64,000 nucleotides of DNA. It comes from Plectrocnemia conspersa (Eukaryota; Arthropoda; Insecta; Trichoptera; Polycentropodidae). Both the position numbers and the translations under genes were made by a program. The notes under the pieces are model-generated. The model was given only the letters and a program-made list of their open reading frames with translations. It was not told the DNA's origin and made no database searches. The stretch lies in NCBI GenBank assembly GCA_009617715.1, contig VTFK01000006.1:868001-932000 (forward strand). Direction: 5' to 3'. Each line of letters opens with the position of its first letter. Within the stretch, counting starts at the first letter, position 1. Of the stretch, positions 1 to 13,424 are shown one piece after another.

Positions 1-164
1 GGATTTCGACAATCAAAGTTTAAGAGAGTTATGAAAGGCCTGGAATAATGAAGAATGCACTAACACTACAAAGCTTTTAATTCTGTCTTTACAATAAATT
101 ATATTTAGTACTTAGTGAATTTAAATCATTTGGTTAGTAGTAGCTAGAGATTGTGATCGAGAAT

Positions 165-985
165 TCTCGAGAAATTCTTTATAATTTTGATTTTTTTTTT
201 AGAATTTAAAATTTTTCACTAATTATATATTACATTCTAAGTTAAATTATTGTCTGATATATCGTAATTTGCATGTTATGCATCTAAAATTTTTAAAACA
301 ACATTAAACAGAACGATAAAAAGTTCACAATTTTTGGAAACTTCATGTCAAAAAAAGAACAAGATTATCGGATAAATCGGATAAAAAGAAATTGCCTTCA
401 TTTTTTTATAAGACATATTCTTTAAGAAAAATTTTTTCATTAAATTTATTGATCATTATTCTTAAAAATAATTACATAATATTTTTTTGTTATTTATCAT
501 GATTCGTGATATATTTTTGTATATATTATTTATTATCTGTATTATTTGTGAATCATTTATGGAAAAGTTTAGTCACGTTTTATTTCAGTATTTAGTTCAA
601 AATATTCCAAATAAATAATGTACAATATTCCTCCTAATAAATTTTGAAAATTCTCGATTTTCTCGAAATTTTTCGAAAACATTAAATAAAATTCTCAAAT
701 TCACAAAATTGCTTAAAAAGAGATTTCTCGAAAAAAGATTATCGGATAAATCAGATAAAAAAGATTGCCTTTATTCTTTTAAAAAAAAACATATTCTTTA
801 AGAATAAATTCTTCATTAAATTTGTCGATTATAATTCTTTAAAAAAAAATAAACATGTTTTTTTTTTTAAAATCATGATTCTCGATTTTCTGGAAATTTT
901 TCGAAAATAGTAAATAAAATTCTCGAATTCTCGAAATTCACAAAATTGCTAAAAATGTGATTTCTCAAACTTGAGAATCTAAAAA
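165..985. repeat. Degenerate AT-rich tandem repeat
   Basis: Several phrases recur here in the same order. One is a TTATCGGATAAATC block (near 365 and 738). Another is a block reading CTCGATTTTCT-GAAATTTTTCG (near 652 and 880), followed by AAATAAAATTCTC and CACAAAATTGCT. The spacing is uneven (about 370 and 230 bases), so this is an old array with indels. No coding potential is seen. Confidence 0.5.
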
Positions 986-2000
986 ATTAAATTCAAACAT
1001 TGTGATGAAAACTCTACTTTTCATCGCCAATGATAAAAATACTAAATAATAACATGACAGTGATATCAGTTGTGTTTCAAAATGACAATACGATGCATTT
1101 AAGAGTTTTATAGTTTTTATAGCTAGGTTTTGCCAATATTTTTAGGATTCATATTTAAATAACATAGTAAAACATATGTTTTAAAAAAATGGCATTTACT
1201 TTAAAAGAAAATACCCTACAACTCCTTAAAAATATTCAAGTCTTTCTTTAATGCTGATTCTTTCCAAAGTAGAAAAAGGAAATATCTATTTCGGCAACCA
1301 AAGGGTTAAGAAAGATCTGCAAAGTGCGGATTATATGGTGAATGAACTAACATATGCCTCAGTAAATTCCTGTTCTATTATTTTTATCAATTGTGAGCAG
1401 TACTTAATGGAATCTAAAGCAGCAGCTTCTTTGGATGCAATTCAGTCTCTGCAGTGCTCTGTACTGTTCCTTTTTGATTAACGTTGTATTAAAATCAACT
1501 TTTTATCTCCAATGATATGAGTATAAGAAAAGCAAGCTAACTCTAACAAAAGGCGATATATTAGATTTCGGCAAATCGTCCAAGAAAAATTATGATAACA
1601 ATTAGTTTTTTCTAGCTTTTCTTTATTTCACTGAAAAATATCGTAATGATAGATAGAATATACATACATGTGTATGTATTGATTTTTATAATTGCTCATT
1701 AATTCGACTAAAAGTAAAAAAAATCATAATGAAAAATGTCAAGTACCTGAGCAATTATAAAACTTCTGAAATACATAAAATCGCGATATTTGCAGCGTCC
1801 CAAGAAAATAAAAAAGTGGAAAGAAAACCTCGTTTTTCATTGTTGCACCGTTGAATATTACACGGCGCAACTGCATTATGTCAATTACGGTAACCGTCGA
1901 CGAAAATGTAAAATCCCATCCTTTTGCCGACGGGATAATAGTGGCATACTGAAAATTCAGCTCGCGACGTGTCCCATTTAAAATTTAAAACGAGTCGAAA
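986..2000. other. AT-rich spacer, no gene recognised
   Basis: A 76-codon open frame at 1251-1481 (+) has no recognisable domain, signal peptide or membrane segment. It starts in plain AT-rich DNA and is no longer than chance frames elsewhere. Nothing else was identified. Confidence 0.5.
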
Positions 2001-2900
2001 AATAAACGACAAAACGATGCGCGCAGCCCGAATTTATTTAAGCGGTCGATGTGAGGAGGCTTTTTGGGCATTTTTCGCTGACGTATTCATCGAAACCGAT
2101 CCCATTATTATTACCGTCATCCTTTTAAGTGCATATTCCGTCTTGTGAAGACGTATCCTAATTTTTTTCCACCACAGTGCATTCTATTTATGCGCATTAA
2201 CATTTTACACGAGGCAGAGCTTTTGACGCGCTTTCGACGGAGCTTTCGGGCAAAAAACGATTTCATTTGAGCGGCCGTATAAATTTTGACATATTGGGAG
2301 GCATATGTGCTCCTTCAGATTTTAATGAAAAAATAATACACTCTCTTTCACCCCGGAGAGGCACGAAATTGCCACGTCGAAGGCGGCGTGTAGTTTTAAA
2401 AATTTATGCTCTCGCATTATGTATGTATTTATACACGCGTACGTATCCCTGGGGATTGTTTGAAATAATATTCCCTGACGAGCGAGCGAAGAAGACAGCA
2501 TCCGAGAACCAGCTTTGTATTCAGACCGCGAGGATATTCCGCCCGAGGAATTCCTCCTTTTATGTTTCAGTTAGAAATTTTAATGTTCGGCATCTTAGGG
2601 ATTCGAAACGGGGCGTTGAAGATGTGATTGTTTCTAAATATATAATATACTACTACGTAGCTGTATTATGTATTTAGAAACGTTACATTGGACGTTTTGT
2701 TAGTGATAAATTTTGACCAACGAATTAACGCTAATACGGCATTAGTTCCGAATTAATTATCGTTTGACGCCCTCGAGCGGCTATAAGTCATGGCCAGAGT
2801 GGAATTAGTAATTTATTTACTAATTTAATTACCGATTTACATTGCGTAATGGCTTGTCACACGTCTTGTCCGTATTAATTAAATTCATCACGAAAGCCAA
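2001..2900. other. GC-richer single-copy stretch, candidate noncoding
   Basis: Base composition is more balanced than in the flanks, with many CpG-containing words, and I see no repeat relatives elsewhere in the window. An open frame of 136 codons at 2267-2677 (+) has no recognised domain and ends in low-complexity AT-rich residues. Such islands in an AT-rich insect genome often hold regulatory DNA. That is inference only. Confidence 0.25.
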
Positions 2901-4540
2901 ACACAAAAATAATTTAGGTATCTAACGCCAAAAAAGCCTTACATTAGTTAAATATATGAGTATAAAAAGAAATATATTATCAATCAAAATATTTTCACTA
3001 ATTTCTATGATTAATATGTGTCTGTGCTTGACTAACATACTATCGAAATAAATATATATAAAAAGCAATATGTCTGAAAATTATTTAAATACTTTATAAA
3101 CGAAAATCTTCGTTTTGTGAATCGGTTAACAGTGGGAGACAAAATCGTTTTTTTATGTGCTTGCAATGTTACAATTACTTTGGTATTATGAAAACTAATT
3201 TATTATAATGATTTTTTTATTCACTATCGCGACCCTCATACAAAGTGTCAATCTAAGAGTCACAACTTATGTTTGATACAAACATATGTATTAAAAAATC
3301 TGGGTTTAGTCTAAAATTATTATGTTATAAAATGTGTTTTTAAAAAAATTAAAATATAAATAAGATGCCTTTTTCTCAACACCAGTCCATCCAAAACGCA
3401 ATGATTTAAAGTGAATGATTTGCAAGGGTGTATTAATAAATATATATTATACAATATCTGTTTATCCTTCCCATTAAAAACACACGAATTCGTATCTTTT
3501 CGAAAAACTAATGTTTATCGGCGGTATCGACTATGACCGAAATTCGCAGAATTCGTTAGTTGAACGAAACAAAATGTTGGATAGGCCCACTTTTTATTAT
3601 CGTTTAACGCTTATCTAAAAAGAAGTTCGTGCCATGTATTTGTATTTGTTGTTTCAAGACGTAAAGATTTTATTTCGATCAGTTAATTTATATCCAAATT
3701 CGCACAATGCATTATTAGATAATGTATATACATTATGTTTTTAAAATGCTATTGATATATGAATTTTGCTGAATTGATTCAATTCGAAAAAGCTCACGTC
3801 CCTGATCAAAAAATTGTTAATAATAAATTAATAATTTAACGATTATAAAAGTAATTAAAAATAAATTAAAATATAAATTAATAACCAAATATTATTTTTG
3901 TGTTAAAATAATATTTTACAGGAAATTAATTATTTTTTTGCATAAATTAATATCAGTAAAAACCGAGAAATAATTACAAATACATTTTTTATTTCATATT
4001 TGAATAGTTGAAAACTATGATTGAGAACTCTACTTATTATTCTGCTAAGAAATTTTGAGCACTAGTGATTTACAAATACATTTACATCCATAATTTTCAT
4101 AAATAATTATTTAAGCATCTATAATATATGTTCTTATTATGAGTAATACATAAATTAAATGAATCAAGAACCAGTTTCAATTCGTTCTTTATACTAAATT
4201 GTTAATATAATATATAGTTTAGTTCTTAAATTCCCTGATACTAAATGGACTACTATAGCACAGATTAACCCAAAAAGTTGGAAGCCATATAACGTTGCTA
4301 AGGAATTTTGCGCTACAGCGATTTTTAAATACTACTTTAAAATAAGTAATTTTACAAAAACGACAATTAATGTACCATAAATATGGGAAATTTCAGAATG
4401 AGATTGCTTTTGCCATGACATGACATTGATACGATATAAATAATTTAATTGGGAACAAAACGTATGCGCACGTATCTTTTCCTAATTATTAATTAGCATA
4501 CAATGTATTTTTAAACACAATTTTTCACTTTGCACAATTC
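2901..4540. other. AT-rich spacer, nothing identified
   Basis: Long A/T runs with no open frame of note, no repeat relatives in the window and no motif that I recognise. Confidence 0.5.
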
Positions 4541-6360
4541 TGTCTCTATCGACTGCTTGCGTACATATTACGTTCACGGTTCAAGGGACGTAGCTACAAC
4601 TACCCTTACCGTACGCAATCGCGCCGCCATTATCCGGGGGTAATCGTTAAAAATAAACTCTCCCTTCGGCCCCCGGGAACCCTGCGCTCATCATTCATAT
4701 TCACATCATTTATCACAAATAAAAAGCGAGCACTTCTCTTTGAAACATATTACTGCCCCGCAGCCACCCCCCGTCTACCACCCGTTCGCTGCACAGCGTC
4801 GAGAAGACTTCTGGGGTTGTTTAAAATTCTGGACTTGGTGCTTCCGTCCCAATACGAAATACGATGACCGCTGCATTCTGTATTAAGGGAACACACGCAC
4901 CAGTACATTTAAATTTCTAAATACGTTTTGTTTCAATGCAACCCTCGGGCGACTCGATAGAGTGACCATCGGAGTGTTGCGCGTGCAGAATAATAATTCA
5001 AGAGGACTGTGTCGGACACTTGGGCCCTCAAAATACATAAGAAGGGTTGTGAGAAAATGTAAATCGTATGATATTGCTTGAAGAGTATATAAAAAAATAA
5101 GAAAATAATTTAGATCTGGATATGGATGATTGAATTCATACCCTTCGAATATTATACAAGCGCAAATGTTCATTGGTTGATCGTTATTGCAAGAATGATG
5201 AAAAGGGCTGGCCCAGCTCCTCTGGTCCAGGGCGATAAATTAGCGCGGCTAATGATGCAATCACATTTTATGGCGCGTATCGAATCCGACGTCGACTCCC
5301 CGTGTTACATCAGCGGCGGCCAACCAGTTCTCGTCAAACAAAACAATAAAGAAGGTATACGAGAGCTGCGTCTGCGAATCCGAACCGCTTCACGATGGTG
5401 ATCCCCGCTTAGTCGCAGGAGCGCGGATACTGCCGAAGTTAATCCTCATCCCCGATTTAGTAAATCCCGGATCACACCCGGACTTAATCCCTTAACGTCA
5501 CTAAGTCGGGAATTAATGAAATCATCACGGATATTCGGAAGATAATCAGAAGAGCAAACGCGGCGGCGGCGGCGGGGGTGCCGGCACTTCGGATGGGGAT
5601 TAATCAAAATACACACAAACAACGTACCTTTGGCGAATCATAATTATTACGTATAAGCAGGTTTTTGGCTTACCCATGGCGTCTGAAACAAACAAAAACA
5701 GATCGTTAATATGCATAGTAATGAGGAAAAATCGTAAGGTGGTAATCGAATTAGAGAGTATGGTACGTATGGGGCAGGGCGTTAACCCTTCGCGTGACGT
5801 CGGGTCACTCTAGCCCTCCCCCAACGAATCGTATCATCAAAAATTCCCCGTTAGGACAACAAACACCCCGTGGCATTTCGCGTGTTATCGGGCATTAAAA
5901 TTATCAAAGTATTTTGTCCATTTGACATTTTAATATTGGACGTCCGTGCTAGAGTCTGGCCACAACACGCATTCACAAAATCCGAATGTTGTGCTATCAG
6001 CACGCCTAGATTTAAGTTTAAATTTTAAAAACATTTTTGACTCAATCCGTGCTGATTTTAAACGAAACATTTAATAATAACACAGTCCATTGTTTACAAA
6101 ACTACATAGTATCAAACAATGCCAGCGTCTCCGCGCAATCTCTCCTTATCATGTCGGTCACGCATGTAAACTATGCGAGTCCCAGATACGTCATTAAGGC
6201 GAGGGAAATCCCCAAATGCCAGTGGTGTTATAATTAAAAAATTCCGTCCTAATGGTCGGCCGCAACACGTGTACCTGTCTGTTTTTAGTTTTAACGACCT
6301 CTCTTCTCTAATTCACTAATGAAATTTACGACACCCCTCCGCACCGCGCCGCCTACGGAT
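4541..6360. other. GC-richer island, candidate regulatory region
   Basis: GC-balanced blocks at about 4560-4860, 5190-5620 and 5770-5960 are separated by AT-rich DNA. They contain CpG-rich words and a short GGC run near 5560. The frames at 4883-5173 (-) and 5126-5401 (+) overlap on opposite strands and match no family I know. The pattern fits clustered noncoding regulatory DNA or an unrecognised untranslated exon. No core promoter could be assigned. Confidence 0.25.
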
Positions 6361-6990
6361 ATATTGTAAATAAATATATACACAACGTGTGTGAGAAAAT
6401 CCAGCAACAATTTGCAGAATTGTTACAGCGTCTCACACATCACAATCATTATTACCATATAGACTTGTGCGAGCACAATAAATAACATACTTAAGGTTAC
6501 TTATAATAATATAGTATAAAAGAGGCATGATTGTGTCAGAATATGATGCGATGAGCATATTTCAATCAGAGGACAATGGTGAGATTAACGCTGCATGCAA
6601 GTCTTACATCTCTCACGTGACAGCCGAACGTCAATGTGGTTTGCGTATGTGTGTAAAAACGTATATGAGATGCACACGTCATTGTTACAAGGGATTATTG
6701 CAAATTAATACACTGTAATTTAATAATTATGCAGCGGTAACTCGCATGCATAAAATATAAAATGTTCTTAAAAAATAACATTGTAACAATTTCCTCAAAA
6801 TCACATTGTTATCAAATGTAAAATTAATTCGTAATAGCAGTATTTATCAACCGTGAGATATTTAAGTCAAATATATTAAAAATCTGCAGCATAAGCCAGC
6901 CTGGACGAAGCGGGGGACGTTAGTACCCCATTTTCTATATTTTGTGATTTTTTAATTTTAATGTATTAATAATACTTTGTATTGTTTTTT
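6361..6990. other. AT-rich spacer, nothing identified
   Basis: Contains only a 63-codon frame (6527-6718, +) without recognisable features. Confidence 0.45.
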
Positions 6991-6991
6991 T

Positions 6992-7033
6992 ACTATAGTG
7001 ACACATTGGGGTAACCTTTTAGGTCACGATAGT
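6992..7033. repeat. Hairpin motif, first of a pair flanking the hAT-like scrap
   Basis: A 42-bp block begins ACTATAGTGAC and ends GTCACGATAGT; these pair as an 11-bp stem with one mismatch. Its loop carries CATTGGGGTAACC. A related block (TCGTGGCGCATTGGGG, then TTACC) lies at 8351-8388 in the same orientation, about 1.36 kb away. The pair may mark the ends or tails of one repeat family. Confidence 0.4.
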
Positions 7034-7517
7034 AAAAATTTAAATAAAATAATAAATAATATTTTTAACAACTAATACTATTGAAATGAATAGTTTGCGT
7101 ATCGTAATATTAAAAAATATAAAGCTATCAACAGAAAAAGCTGGAAGTAATTTTGAATTACAACTAGACAAATAAATGTGTTGATATTAGTGATTTTAAA
7201 GTCCTGGGAAGCGAAACAAAAAAATCAAGTCCTGAAAATTCCCAGGAATCAAAATTTCAATTAATTTATAAAATTAAAAAGAGAAAAATTAATAATGCTT
7301 AACTTTTGAAAAATATTTTAGGATACTAAAGCATACATTATTTAGTGAAAGTATACACGAAATGTAGCATTGTAGGCTTTAACTAAAATTCGTTAATAGT
7401 GCATACTTCGTCTAGTAATTTATTTATCGAAATTTAACACTAACTGTAATATAATAAATAATATATCATCAGTTGTATAATTATACAAAAAAATCATATT
7501 ATTTTTTCTGAATGAAA

Positions 7518-7709
7518 TTAGTTTTTAAAAGGCCAAGTCATTCCTGCAGTTGAGAATACTCGCTCGCTTTCCGTTGATGTTGGCTCAAATTTAAGCAAAG
7601 ATTTAGATTTTGAGCTCGTTCTCCGGTTGGTTGCAAAATCTTTAATTCGCTTCTGGAAATATTCTGGGGGTTTATTCGTTATTAAATATTCTTCATGTGC
7701 CAACTTCAT
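7518..7709 (-). pseudogene. hAT-family transposase C-terminal remnant
   Basis: The minus-strand frame of 63 codons contains the phrase FEPTSTESERVFSTAG at about residues 42-57. This closely resembles the conserved C-terminal dimerisation motif of hAT transposases (usually P-S-S/T-x-x-SER-x-F-S-x-A-G). A full hAT transposase is several hundred residues and carries a BED zinc finger and an RNase-H-like core; none of that was found next to this fragment. I found no convincing hAT terminal repeats or 8-bp duplication. It is therefore a dead scrap, assigned from one motif. Chance is unlikely but not excluded. Confidence 0.6.
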
Positions 7710-8350
7710 TATTTATTGAAGTATCCGATTTTAAATTATTTAAATTTTAATAATAGGTTCTAAAAAATATTTTTTGGGAGCAACTTAATTGTAAAAAGTG
7801 TATTAAGCCAATGAACTTGCTTATTTATTTTTACTTAACAATATAAACATTTCTACTAATAAAGACGTGTTAATTTCAAACTACTTTTTTAGTAGAAAAT
7901 TAGAATGTTTCGATTCTCGGGCTATTTTTTGTCCCGGAACACCAGCAGAAAAGCCTGAAATTATAGGGAATAAATTGATGGAGATGACAAACCAATTAAA
8001 CCAAAAAATCTTACCGAAATATTACAAATTAAGTAACCGAAAATGAGTACTCATTGACAACAAATATGGGGTATATTTGTAAAAAAAAATTCTACTTTCT
8101 GAAATCTAATAAATCCCCAATAAATAAATTTAAAAAAAAATATAATTGAACAGCAAACAGCCAAATAAAATTGCATTTCTATTGCCATACACTGGCATTG
8201 CACATGATATGTTTAATGTCATCTAGAAGGAGCTGGTCCGGTTCGTATCATATTATTTTAATATGTCATGATTTTTTTGTTTACTTCTTTATATGTATTA
8301 TTTTAATTACATATATTTTTTGTGTATTGAAATATTACAATTCTTGTTTT

Positions 8351-8388
8351 CGACCATCGTGGCGCATTGGGGTTACCTGTTTGGTAAC
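8351..8388. repeat. Second copy of the CATTGGGG hairpin motif
   Basis: Shares TCGTGGCGCATTGGGG and the following TTACC with the block at 6992-7033. Here the 3' half forms its own small hairpin, GTTACC/GGTAAC around TGTTT. Confidence 0.4.
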
Positions 8389-8419
8389 AATTATTTTAAT
8401 TTAATTTAAATAAATACAA

Positions 8420-10130
8420 TTGTAATAAGGGGTAAAAAGACTTAATAAGAATTTAAAAATAATATATCATATTTTATAATGTACAATAATATATACTTCT
8501 CACGCGTATTAAAACCGTATTTTTATATAAAATACAACAATATTATAGTAAATTAATACTTTAATAGTTCTTAAATAAATCTACAGTTAATAAAAAAAAA
8601 TTGTGTAGCTTTTTTAAAAACAATCAGATTGTTAAAAAATATTAAAACATAATACCATATGCTTTTAAAATATGTAAAGTTAAGAATCGGTAGGTCTGCC
8701 TTAAAGTGTTGAGAAACAGTGCTTTAGATCGTCAGTAAGTGAAAATATACTGTTCACAAACCCTCATATTTAAAACACGTTTTCTTCTATAGCAAACCAT
8801 TCAATTGACCAATATGGGAGAAGTTCATGAGTTGGGGCGACAGTTATTTATGCAATGACAAGAGTCACTGCACGCCTTTTTGCCATTTTGATCCCATTAG
8901 TTGCTTATATATTGCACAGCTTATGACTTTTACTTTTTCACAACTGATTCTTAAGTCATATAAAAGATTAAAAAATGTAGCTTGCAGACAAAATAAAAAA
9001 AATGCACTAAATCTGAATTAAGCTGTTTATCTATCATGGGTTTAAATTTAGCAAATACGTGTATGCATATTTATGGCTTACTGTTTTATAACATTATTTT
9101 TCATAATAAATTAATTCGCGTTGATTTAAAATGCGGCACGCACGCCTAATAATTCATACAACATAGTAGTACCTCTAATGTGTGTTTTTATTTCGAAATT
9201 CTCACTCTAATTACAATCCGCGTACAACAATTAAAAATACGCGAGTCCAAAAAGCTCGCGATTTATCTCTTGCTCGTTTCCGCCGAGATCTTAATTTGCT
9301 ACAACAATACACCTTTTTTCTACGGTTTCGGCCAAAATATTTTTCAGCGGTAATTAAACGCCATTTCCGCGCGAAAATTTTTACCCACAAGAAGAGTCAA
9401 AGCCCTCGCGGACCCCGACCCTCGAACCATGAATAAAGTTGAATGGTGAGGACAAAAAATAACGTGTCCGAAATCCAAGCAAACCAGTTCTGGAAACACC
9501 GGCCGAATATTATTATAAACAAACGTTATAAAAATTGTCCATATAAAAGTAATCGATTTGATAAGCGCGACTAGAAGGAGCGATTTTCGCGTTATCTCAT
9601 TCTTAAGTTCCAGAAGATATTGTTTCCATTTAACATTTACTAATGTATTTTTTATTATTATACGTATTAAGAGCACGTTTGCATGTATAACTTGACCACT
9701 TTGCATAACCCGATCGGTGGGAGGGATTTTTAGATAGTAGTAATTTTTATTTCTTTTATATTGTATGAAAATATACTTCAGTGTTTTTATTATACATGAT
9801 CAAGACATCGCATAAATTGGATCGCAATTAAAGAGTTATCTAATTGTGAATAACTAACTAAAAATAATTAAAAAACTAATATTATTTTATTTGATTCTCC
9901 AGAAAATATTTTTTCATCTGAATTTGAGTCACTATACAAGAATGATTTTATTTGCGATTAATTTCCCAGTGTTATCATCCCACACAGTTTCCACAACAAA
10001 TATTTATATGAATATTTACAACAGCAATTTAATCTCAGACAACAAAAAACCTCTTATGCATCTTGCAACTTTCAAAATCGCACCGTCAAAAATTAATATT
10101 AAAATTTATTAAGTCGTATACATTTTATGC
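8420..10130. other. Spacer with a mildly GC-richer part at 9120-9720
   Basis: The frames at 9182-9436 (+) and 9344-9706 (-, 120 codons) overlap on opposite strands and show no family signature. The rest is AT-rich. No repeat relatives were found in the window. Confidence 0.35.
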
Positions 10131-10570
10131 ACGCATTCCGAGACGGGAAAATCTCATTTTTTCTCTTCCTCCCGCGGACCGTGTACGATTATAACAAGTT
10201 TTTTTTTTATATATATATATTATATTTATTATATTCATACACACAATAAAAATAAATATAATACTTATGCGTCTATATAAAATTTTATAGGCGCACACGC
10301 GGTAGCCGCCAGTTTAATCGCGCGGTCCGCTGCGGGACGTCCGTTCGAAAGCGATCGAAAAACTTTTTTTTTTTACTTTTGTATTTTGCAACGAATGCAA
10401 AAAAAGAAATCGTAAAACAAGTCCTTAAAAATACGCCGTCAAAGGATGCGCGGCGTACCTTATGGAATGTCGAGAGATAAGACAGCCGATCGGCCGGGAT
10501 AAGAATTATCTTAATTAGACGACAAAATGTGAATCGTCAACCTCAGCTCAGGAATATATCCAGGAGATGA
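10131..10570. other. GC-richer single-copy patch
   Basis: CpG-containing blocks at about 10140-10190, 10290-10350 and 10430-10510 surround an AT dinucleotide run near 10208-10250. No coding frame or known motif was seen. Confidence 0.25.
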
Positions 10571-10624
10571 CCATACGTTCAATTTTTAAATATAAAAACT
10601 ATACATATAATTTATTTTATTTTA

Positions 10625-13320
10625 AATTTACGCTGCATTTAAAAGTAGAAGATAATATATTTATTCAAATTAATACATACTGTCTAACTTTATAAAATAC
10701 AAAAATATTATTCTAAGCGTCATGAACACACTGTTTTTATAAAATATAAAAATTAATAAATCAAATTTGTACTATTCAAATTTAATTGAACCAATACTAA
10801 AAATATATTGTGAATAATTTAAAAGAATAATTAGTTAAAATCTGTATTTATTGGATCAGATTTTTTTTACAGTTTAGTTAGTTATTTTAATAAATGGTCA
10901 GTTGGCAAAAGGCCAGTATTTAGAATGAATGGTTAGTATTTTTGAAGGATCTGTTAATATTAAATGATAAATATATTTTAATTAAATAGTCGGTATTTTT
11001 AAAAAAATATATTTTTTATATTAAATGGTTAGCTTTATTTTTCATTATATTTTAACATAAAACGAAAATATTAGATATCAAACATGAAATGAAATAGCTA
11101 CGTAAAAATTTAATATAAAATATTTTATACAAGTTACTGAATATTTTTTTGTCGTTGATTTATATCACACTACGTTGATCTTTTAACGGATACGATAATA
11201 TTTTTTTGATGTACTTAATGAAAACGTCTGAAATGAAATTTCTATAAATAGTTTTTAAGAATGTGTCAAAAAAATGCTAAAAAAATCTGAATTAAAATAA
11301 GATTTTTAAACAACTAAATCGATGGCACATTTAAAAGTATCCCAGATACAATAAAATTGTTTTTTAAACGGATATGATAATACTATTTTGATTGTTTCTA
11401 TTTCTAAAAATATATAGTATAAAATAAATATGCTATGCAATACTTCATTAATTTACATCGTTAATATATTTTATTGATTATTTAATATTTACTAAATAAA
11501 AACGTCTGAAATAGAATTTCTATAAATACTTTGATTTAATACTGAAAAAATCTACATTATAATACGATTTTTAAACAAGAAAATCGAAATAATTTACAGT
11601 AAATGTTGCATTTAAAAGTTGCCCATTGTTTTTAATGAATATGGTACTAGTTTTTTGATTATTTAATGTTTACTAAAAAAATTTTTTAATAAATATGATT
11701 TTTAAAATGTTTACAAAATAATAAATAGTGCAGTTAAAAATAAACATAAATGCTAATCCATTTTTTTGTTTATTTTTTATTTACTAAGTGAATACGTCTG
11801 AAATAAAATTTCTTTTGAATAAATATTTTTTTGGGAGTGTATCAAAAAATCCTAAAAAAATATTCATTAATATATTTAATAGTATGTAGTCTATTTACAA
11901 GTAGCTCAGATACACTATTTTTAATATTTAATATTCACTGAGTAAAAGTGTATGAAATGGAATTTCTATGAATTTTTTTAAATGTAAATATCAAATAAAT
12001 GTTAAAAAAAATTCATTTCAATAAAAAAATTCATTTCATTTAAAAATAGTCCAAATACTTCAAAACTATTTTTTTATTATTTAATATTTACTACGTAAAA
12101 AGTATAAAAATATCATATAAAAATAAATGCTTATAAAATGTAATAGATTAAAAACGGAAACCATGAAATCGATATAATTGACAGTATGTGGCACATTTAA
12201 AAGTTACCCTAGATACATCTAAAACTGATTTTTCAACGAATAAGATACTGTTTTTATGTTAATTTATTATTAACTGAATGAAAGTGTATAAAAAAATAAA
12301 TTTCTATAAATATGTTTTTAAGAACATATTTAATAAATGCTAAAAAATACTATATTTGAATATATTATATTAACAGAAGATGGTGCATTTAAAAGTAGCC
12401 CATATACTTCAAAACAGATTTTTAACAAATACAAAACTATTTTTGTGACTATTTAGTAAAAATCTGTCAAAAATATTTTTTCATTATTATTTTTCTATCA
12501 TATAAATGACTAAAAATTGGATATTATAATAAGATATTATAATAAAAAACTTTTGAACAAGGAAATAAATATAATTAACAGTATATGGTGCATTTAAAAG
12601 TAGCCCATATAAAAAAATCATATTCGTTAAAAATCAATACGAAATTAATTTTTGACTATTAAAAGCATCCAAAAATTAAATTGCTATAAATATTTTTCTT
12701 TTATAAAAACTCCATATTAAAATAAGACTTTTGAATAAGGAAATAAATATAATAAATTGTATATAGTGCATTTAAAAGTAGCCTAGATACATCATAACTG
12801 TTTTTTTTAATATGATACAATACTATTTTTTTGATTATTTCAAGTTTACTTTGTAAATGGATTTTTATAATTATTAACTTGAGAATTTTTCATTTAAATG
12901 CTTAAAAATAAGACTTTTGAACAAGAAAATCGATATAATTACCAGTTGATAGTGCATTTAATAGTAGATAAGTTACATCAGAACATGGTACAAGAGTGCT
13001 TTTTTGATTATTTGATATTTACTATGCAAAGGTGCATTAAATGGAATTTATACAAATATTTTTTATGAGAATGTATCATATAAATACTGAAAAATTATGC
13101 ATTATAATACGATTTTTAAACAAGAAAAACGAAATAATTTACAATATATGGTGCATTTAAAAGTAGCCTATATACATAAAAACTGTTTTTTTTTTAATAT
13201 TTAATGTTTACTAAAGAAAAACTTTTCAAATGGATTTTTTTTTTTTAAAAATGTGACGATGTATAAATGATGAAAAATAATATGAAGTGCATTTAAAAGT
13301 AGCCCAGATACATAAAATAT
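10625..13320. repeat. Diverged tandem array with recurring GTGCATTTAAAAGTAGCC motif
   Basis: The motif or close variants occur near 10631, 11321, 11606, 11888, 12037, 12189, 12381, 12588, 12766, 12951, 13150 and 13287. From about 11300 onward spacing is roughly 140-290 bases. Each unit also carries phrases such as GAATTTCTATAAATA, AAAATGCTAAAAAA and ACAAGAAAATCGA in the same order. The units are very AT-rich and heavily mutated. The motif also appears at 50133-50576, so the array is built from, or gave rise to, a dispersed repeat family. Confidence 0.65.
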
Positions 13321-13424
13321 GTGCAATTTAAAAATATATAAATATTTTTAGACTTATCTGGAATTCTTCTAATATGCATGTTACAAATATATGTAAAATA
13401 TATTGATTCAAATAATATAAGAAA

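Noticed and set aside
2267..2677. 136-codon open frame (+) as a gene
   Set aside because: No domain, signal or splice context; the composition of the patch lowers stop frequency. No repeat-independent support.
9344..9706. 120-codon open frame (-) as a gene
   Set aside because: Mixed hydrophobic text without family features, and it overlaps a frame on the other strand.
10625..13320. CRISPR-like array
   Set aside because: The motif copies are diverged, spacing is uneven, and everything around is eukaryotic repeat DNA.
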